Shown here: in pieces, positions 4,739 through 5,109 of the stretch
Numbering within the stretch: the stretch's first letter is position 1
Layout of the letters: the number at the start of each line of letters is the position of its first letter
NCBI GenBank assembly: GCA_018663815.1
Contig: JABJPQ010000047.1
Coordinates: forward strand, 1-5,109
DNA length: 5,109 bases
Origin: Halobacteriovoraceae bacterium
Lineage (GTDB): Bacteria > Bdellovibrionota > Bacteriovoracia > Bacteriovoracales > Bacteriovoracaceae
Reading direction: 5' to 3'
Notes under the pieces: generated by a model
Told to the model about the DNA's origin: nothing
Database searches by the model: none
Seen by the model: only the letters and a program-made list of their open reading frames with translations
Made by a program: the position numbers and the translations under genes

Positions 4739-5109
4739 ATGAAAACAAAAACGCCAGTTAAAAAGCACGATCGATCGTATCAAAAGATAGGACTTATGAA
4801 AAAAGTATTCCAGGTATCCTCCTCCATTAGTCCTTTACTTGGGGTTAAAATAGGATTACATAGTTTTTTGACACCCAAAAAGTCATCCCATAAAAAGTCC
4901 TCATTTCCCAGTGAAACCAGGACTTCTCACAAATTAATTAATAACAAAAATGTTACCCTATATCGATATAACAAATCTGTAAGTAAAGTCCTTCTCATAC
5001 ACGGATGGGAAGGAGCCGCAAATGATTTTTCTCACTTCTTTGAACCACTTGCTCAGCAAGGTTATGAGGTCATGGCCATTGATCTTCCAGGGCATGGTCA
5101 GTCGGCCAA
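4739..5109 (+). CDS. Alpha/beta hydrolase, N-terminal part (partial)
   Basis: The first 123 codons of a gene that continues past the right edge. Residues 84-92 read VLLIHGWEG, the beta-strand and H-G oxyanion-hole loop of the alpha/beta hydrolase fold. Residues 111-122 read VMAIDLPGHGQS, the following strand and the D-x-P-G-H-G-x-S signature. The G-x-S-x-G nucleophile elbow and the catalytic Asp and His lie outside the window, so activity cannot be judged. Residues 1-70 are basic, serine- and lysine-rich, with a weakly hydrophobic stretch (residues 23-44) but no clear signal peptide; a short membrane-associating segment is possible. An internal ATG at 4796 (residue 20) with AGGA upstream could be an alternative start. 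It forms a two-gene operon with the TetR regulator, which likely controls it. Likely an esterase or lipase-like enzyme; substrate unknown. Confidence 0.85.
   Translation, partial: MKTKTPVKKHDRSYQKIGLMKKVFQVSSSISPLLGVKIGLHSFLTPKKSSHKKSSFPSETRTSHKLINNKNVTLYRYNKSVSKVLLIHGWEGAANDFSHFFEPLAQQGYEVMAIDLPGHGQSA
4767..4778. repeat. Perfect 12-base palindrome in the hydrolase N-terminal codons
   Basis: ACGATCGATCGT is fully self-complementary and shares ACGATCG with the core of the palindrome in the TetR promoter. It lies 29 bases after the hydrolase ATG and 17 bases before the internal ATG at 4796. It may be a second operator or a chance result of codons for His-Asp-Arg-Ser-Tyr. Confidence 0.5.

Overview
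The window is AT-rich (by eye about one-third G+C), densely coded chromosomal DNA from a Gram-negative-type bacterium. The Sec-exported small protein, the YhcC-type radical SAM enzyme and the lysine/asparagine-rich proteins would suit a low-G+C proteobacterium or a Bdellovibrionota member such as Bacteriovorax. That placement is an inference; nothing in the sequence fixes the taxon. There is no RNA gene, insertion sequence, CRISPR array or origin, and no gene-free stretch over about 125 bases.

Layout. From 1 to 4013 everything reads on the minus strand, so transcription runs from high to low coordinates: yhcC-like radical SAM enzyme (4013-3081), a 110-base AT-rich gap, then a tight cluster bufA (2970-2683), bufB (2677-1868), bufC (1875-1348) and an AlkC-type DNA glycosylase gene (1337-231). 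After a 61-base gap comes the first third of a PUA-domain 50S rRNA methyltransferase gene (RlmI-like) that runs off the left edge. On the plus strand, a divergent pair starts at 4138: a TetR-family regulator and, 13 bases later, an alpha/beta hydrolase cut by the right edge.

How the genes work together. bufA/bufB/bufC form a compact bufferin system. A small exported four-cysteine peptide (BufA, formerly DUF2282) is modified on cysteines by the multinuclear iron oxidase BufB (DUF692/MNIO) with its partner BufC (DUF2063). In Caulobacter such peptides carry thiooxazoles and bind copper in the periplasm. The unusual part is the last gene of the cluster: a complete AlkC alkyl-base DNA glycosylase with HEAT-like and Ig-like domains, only 10 bases behind bufC. 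It suggests that copper buffering and base-excision repair are co-expressed here. No DoxX-like membrane protein, sigma factor or anti-sigma factor accompanies the cluster within the window.

Regulation seen. The TetR gene seems to be read from a TTGATT-17-TATTGT promoter so close to the ATG that the message would be leaderless, and an imperfect palindrome fills the promoter spacer, as expected for autorepression. bufA has a very strong Shine-Dalgarno sequence with a 15-base palindrome next to it, while bufB has none and starts amid three long A-tracts, which suggests coupled translation. No convincing Rho-independent terminator was found anywhere.
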